Shown here: positions 6,188 to 7,324 of the stretch, piece by piece
Position numbering within the stretch: the first letter of the stretch is position 1
Layout: every line of letters begins with the position of its first letter
NCBI GenBank assembly: GCA_030627405.1
Contig: DAOUSD010000068.1
Span: 1 to 7,324, forward strand
DNA from: Deltaproteobacteria bacterium
GTDB taxonomy: Bacteria; Desulfobacterota; Desulfobacteria; Desulfobacterales; ETH-SRB1
Reading direction: 5' to 3'
Length of the DNA stretch: 7,324 nt
Notes under the pieces: model-generated
What the model was told of the DNA's origin: nothing
Database searches by the model: none
The model's input: the letters and a program-made list of their open reading frames with translations, nothing else
Translations under genes and position numbers: made by a program

Positions 6188-7324
6188 TCAGATCTGTATA
6201 GTAGTACCGAGCCCTAATTTAAAAATTACACCCCCGGACAGCGCAATAAGACTGCTTATTATAAACAAATTAAACGAGCCCACACTTTCATATAAATAGC
6301 CGTTAAAGAGAAATCCAACCGTCATCCCAAGGCCGTAAGTTACAGCATTATTTGCTGCCTGTCCCAGAGTTTTGGCTTCATCAGGAGTTAGTAAATCAAC
6401 ATACAATATACTTGCTATATGAAATGCACCATATGAGATGGCATGAAAAACCTGTGATATCAGGATTAAAGCCGGAGATTTTACAAAGAAAAGTATTAAC
6501 CATCTTAATGCTGCTATCATAAATGAAAATACCAGAACGTTTTCCAGGGAAAAACGCTTGAATATTTTGTCTGACTTTATCATTACAAGTATCTCTGCCA
6601 TCGACGCCATAGCCCAGGTAATTCCGATGAATGTTTTACCATAGCCAAGGCTGTCTAAATGGATGGAAAAGAAAGCATAGTAGGTTCCATGGCTTACAAG
6701 CATTAAAAAAGCGCAAAACAGGAAGACGGTTAAACGCCTCTTTAATAGAACTTTTGCCTTGGGTATAAAAGACTTCTTTTTTGAAATGACAACATCAGGA
6801 ATTTTAACAGAAATAAATGCCTGAAGCAGGGAGCCGGCAAGAATTACAGCAATAATAATTTCGATTGAAAAAATATCAATTATCCTGCCGAGGACTATTA
6901 CAACAACAATAAAGGAAATTGATCCCCATGCCCTAAGCTTCCCATAACTTTTCTTCTCTTTGCCCAGTACATCCATAGTAAAGGCTTCAAGAAAAGATAT
7001 AATGGGAGCGTAAAAAATTCCGTAAAATATGGTAATAACCAGCATTAACCGGAAATCAGTGGTATATAGATAAAATGCCCATATCCCGGTACTCACAAAA
7101 TTGCATAAAATATATATCGGTCTCCTGATTTGAAAGCGGTCTGCCATAGCCCCCCAAAATAAAGGGAACAAAACTATCATCACCGTTCTAAATGCAGACA
7201 GGAGTCCTATTTGAAAACCGGTAAAATTAAGATGATAACAGTATAAATTAAAATAGGGCAAAGAAATGCCCATAATGCCGAAATATAAAAAATACTGAGA
7301 ACCGATTATGAATCTGAATGAATC
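6188..7324 (-). CDS. Major facilitator superfamily permease, MFS_1-like (partial at right edge)
   Basis: Integral membrane transporter of the major facilitator superfamily, resembling the MFS_1-like group that includes HcaT-type and nucleoside-permease-like proteins. The substrate cannot be told from the sequence. The frame has an ATG at 7273, but 17 further codons stay open upstream to the edge (RFIIGSQYFLYFGIMGISLPYF) and read like the normal start of the first membrane helix of this family, so the true start lies beyond 7324. Visible features, counted from the edge, are motif A GAMADRFQIRR (about 58-68), the group-typical YGKLRAWGS (about 127-135), a basic central loop around KKKSFIPKAKVLLKRR, and a second half with QVFHAISYGAFHIA and GQAANNAVTYGLGMTVGFLFNG. 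About 378 residues are visible, close to the full family length, so only a few N-terminal residues are missing. It is convergent with the pel genes and more AT-rich, so probably an unrelated transcription unit. Confidence 0.85.
   Translation of the reverse strand, partial: DSFRFIIGSQYFLYFGIMGISLPYFNLYCYHLNFTGFQIGLLSAFRTVMIVLFPLFWGAMADRFQIRRPIYILCNFVSTGIWAFYLYTTDFRLMLVITIFYGIFYAPIISFLEAFTMDVLGKEKKSYGKLRAWGSISFIVVVIVLGRIIDIFSIEIIIAVILAGSLLQAFISVKIPDVVISKKKSFIPKAKVLLKRRLTVFLFCAFLMLVSHGTYYAFFSIHLDSLGYGKTFIGITWAMASMAEILVMIKSDKIFKRFSLENVLVFSFMIAALRWLILFFVKSPALILISQVFHAISYGAFHIASILYVDLLTPDEAKTLGQAANNAVTYGLGMTVGFLFNGYLYESVGSFNLFIISSLIALSGGVIFKLGLGTTIQI

Overview
The window carries the distal part of a Pel-type exopolysaccharide operon on the + strand, followed by a convergent major-facilitator transporter gene that runs off the right edge. 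Five + strand genes are packed with no intergenic space: the C-terminal part of a probable pelE (1-362), pelF (329-1819), pelG (1782-3152), a small membrane-anchored GH114/PelA-type glycoside hydrolase (3118-3882) and a 754-residue membrane-anchored TPR protein (3883-6147). The first four junctions are overlaps of 34, 38 and 35 bp and a zero-gap abutment, so this reads as one transcript with translational coupling. No promoter is visible; it must lie left of the window.

How the parts would fit together, by analogy with the Pseudomonas Pel system: PelF polymerises the sugar-nucleotide precursor in the cytoplasm, PelE and PelG form the inner-membrane complex that moves the chain across, and the hydrolase and TPR protein act on or guide the polymer on the periplasmic side. 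The hydrolase corresponds only to the hydrolase domain of PelA, without a deacetylase. The TPR protein corresponds only to the TPR scaffold of PelB, without the C-terminal outer-membrane beta-barrel. This is therefore a rearranged, split-module version of pel, with order E-F-G-hydrolase-TPR, rather than the canonical ABCDEFG. The remaining parts (PelD, deacetylase, barrel, PelC lipoprotein) are either left of the window, elsewhere in the genome, or absent.

The TPR protein shows internal duplications: a module of about 212 residues occurs twice, and a 105-residue unit in the second copy has been tandemly duplicated again with a 24-bp stretch still identical between copies.

The right end (6188-7324, - strand) encodes an MFS_1-like permease in visibly more AT-rich DNA. 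It is functionally unconnected as far as the sequence shows. The 40-bp convergent gap holds an 8-bp inverted repeat and a 12-codon open frame that overlaps the TPR stop.

Organism: a bacterium of moderate GC content. The PelB-like TPR protein points weakly to a diderm (for example a Desulfobacterota or Nitrospirota type lineage), but the window contains no RNA or phylogenetic marker that would settle this. No RNA genes, CRISPR arrays, insertion sequences or prophage genes were seen.
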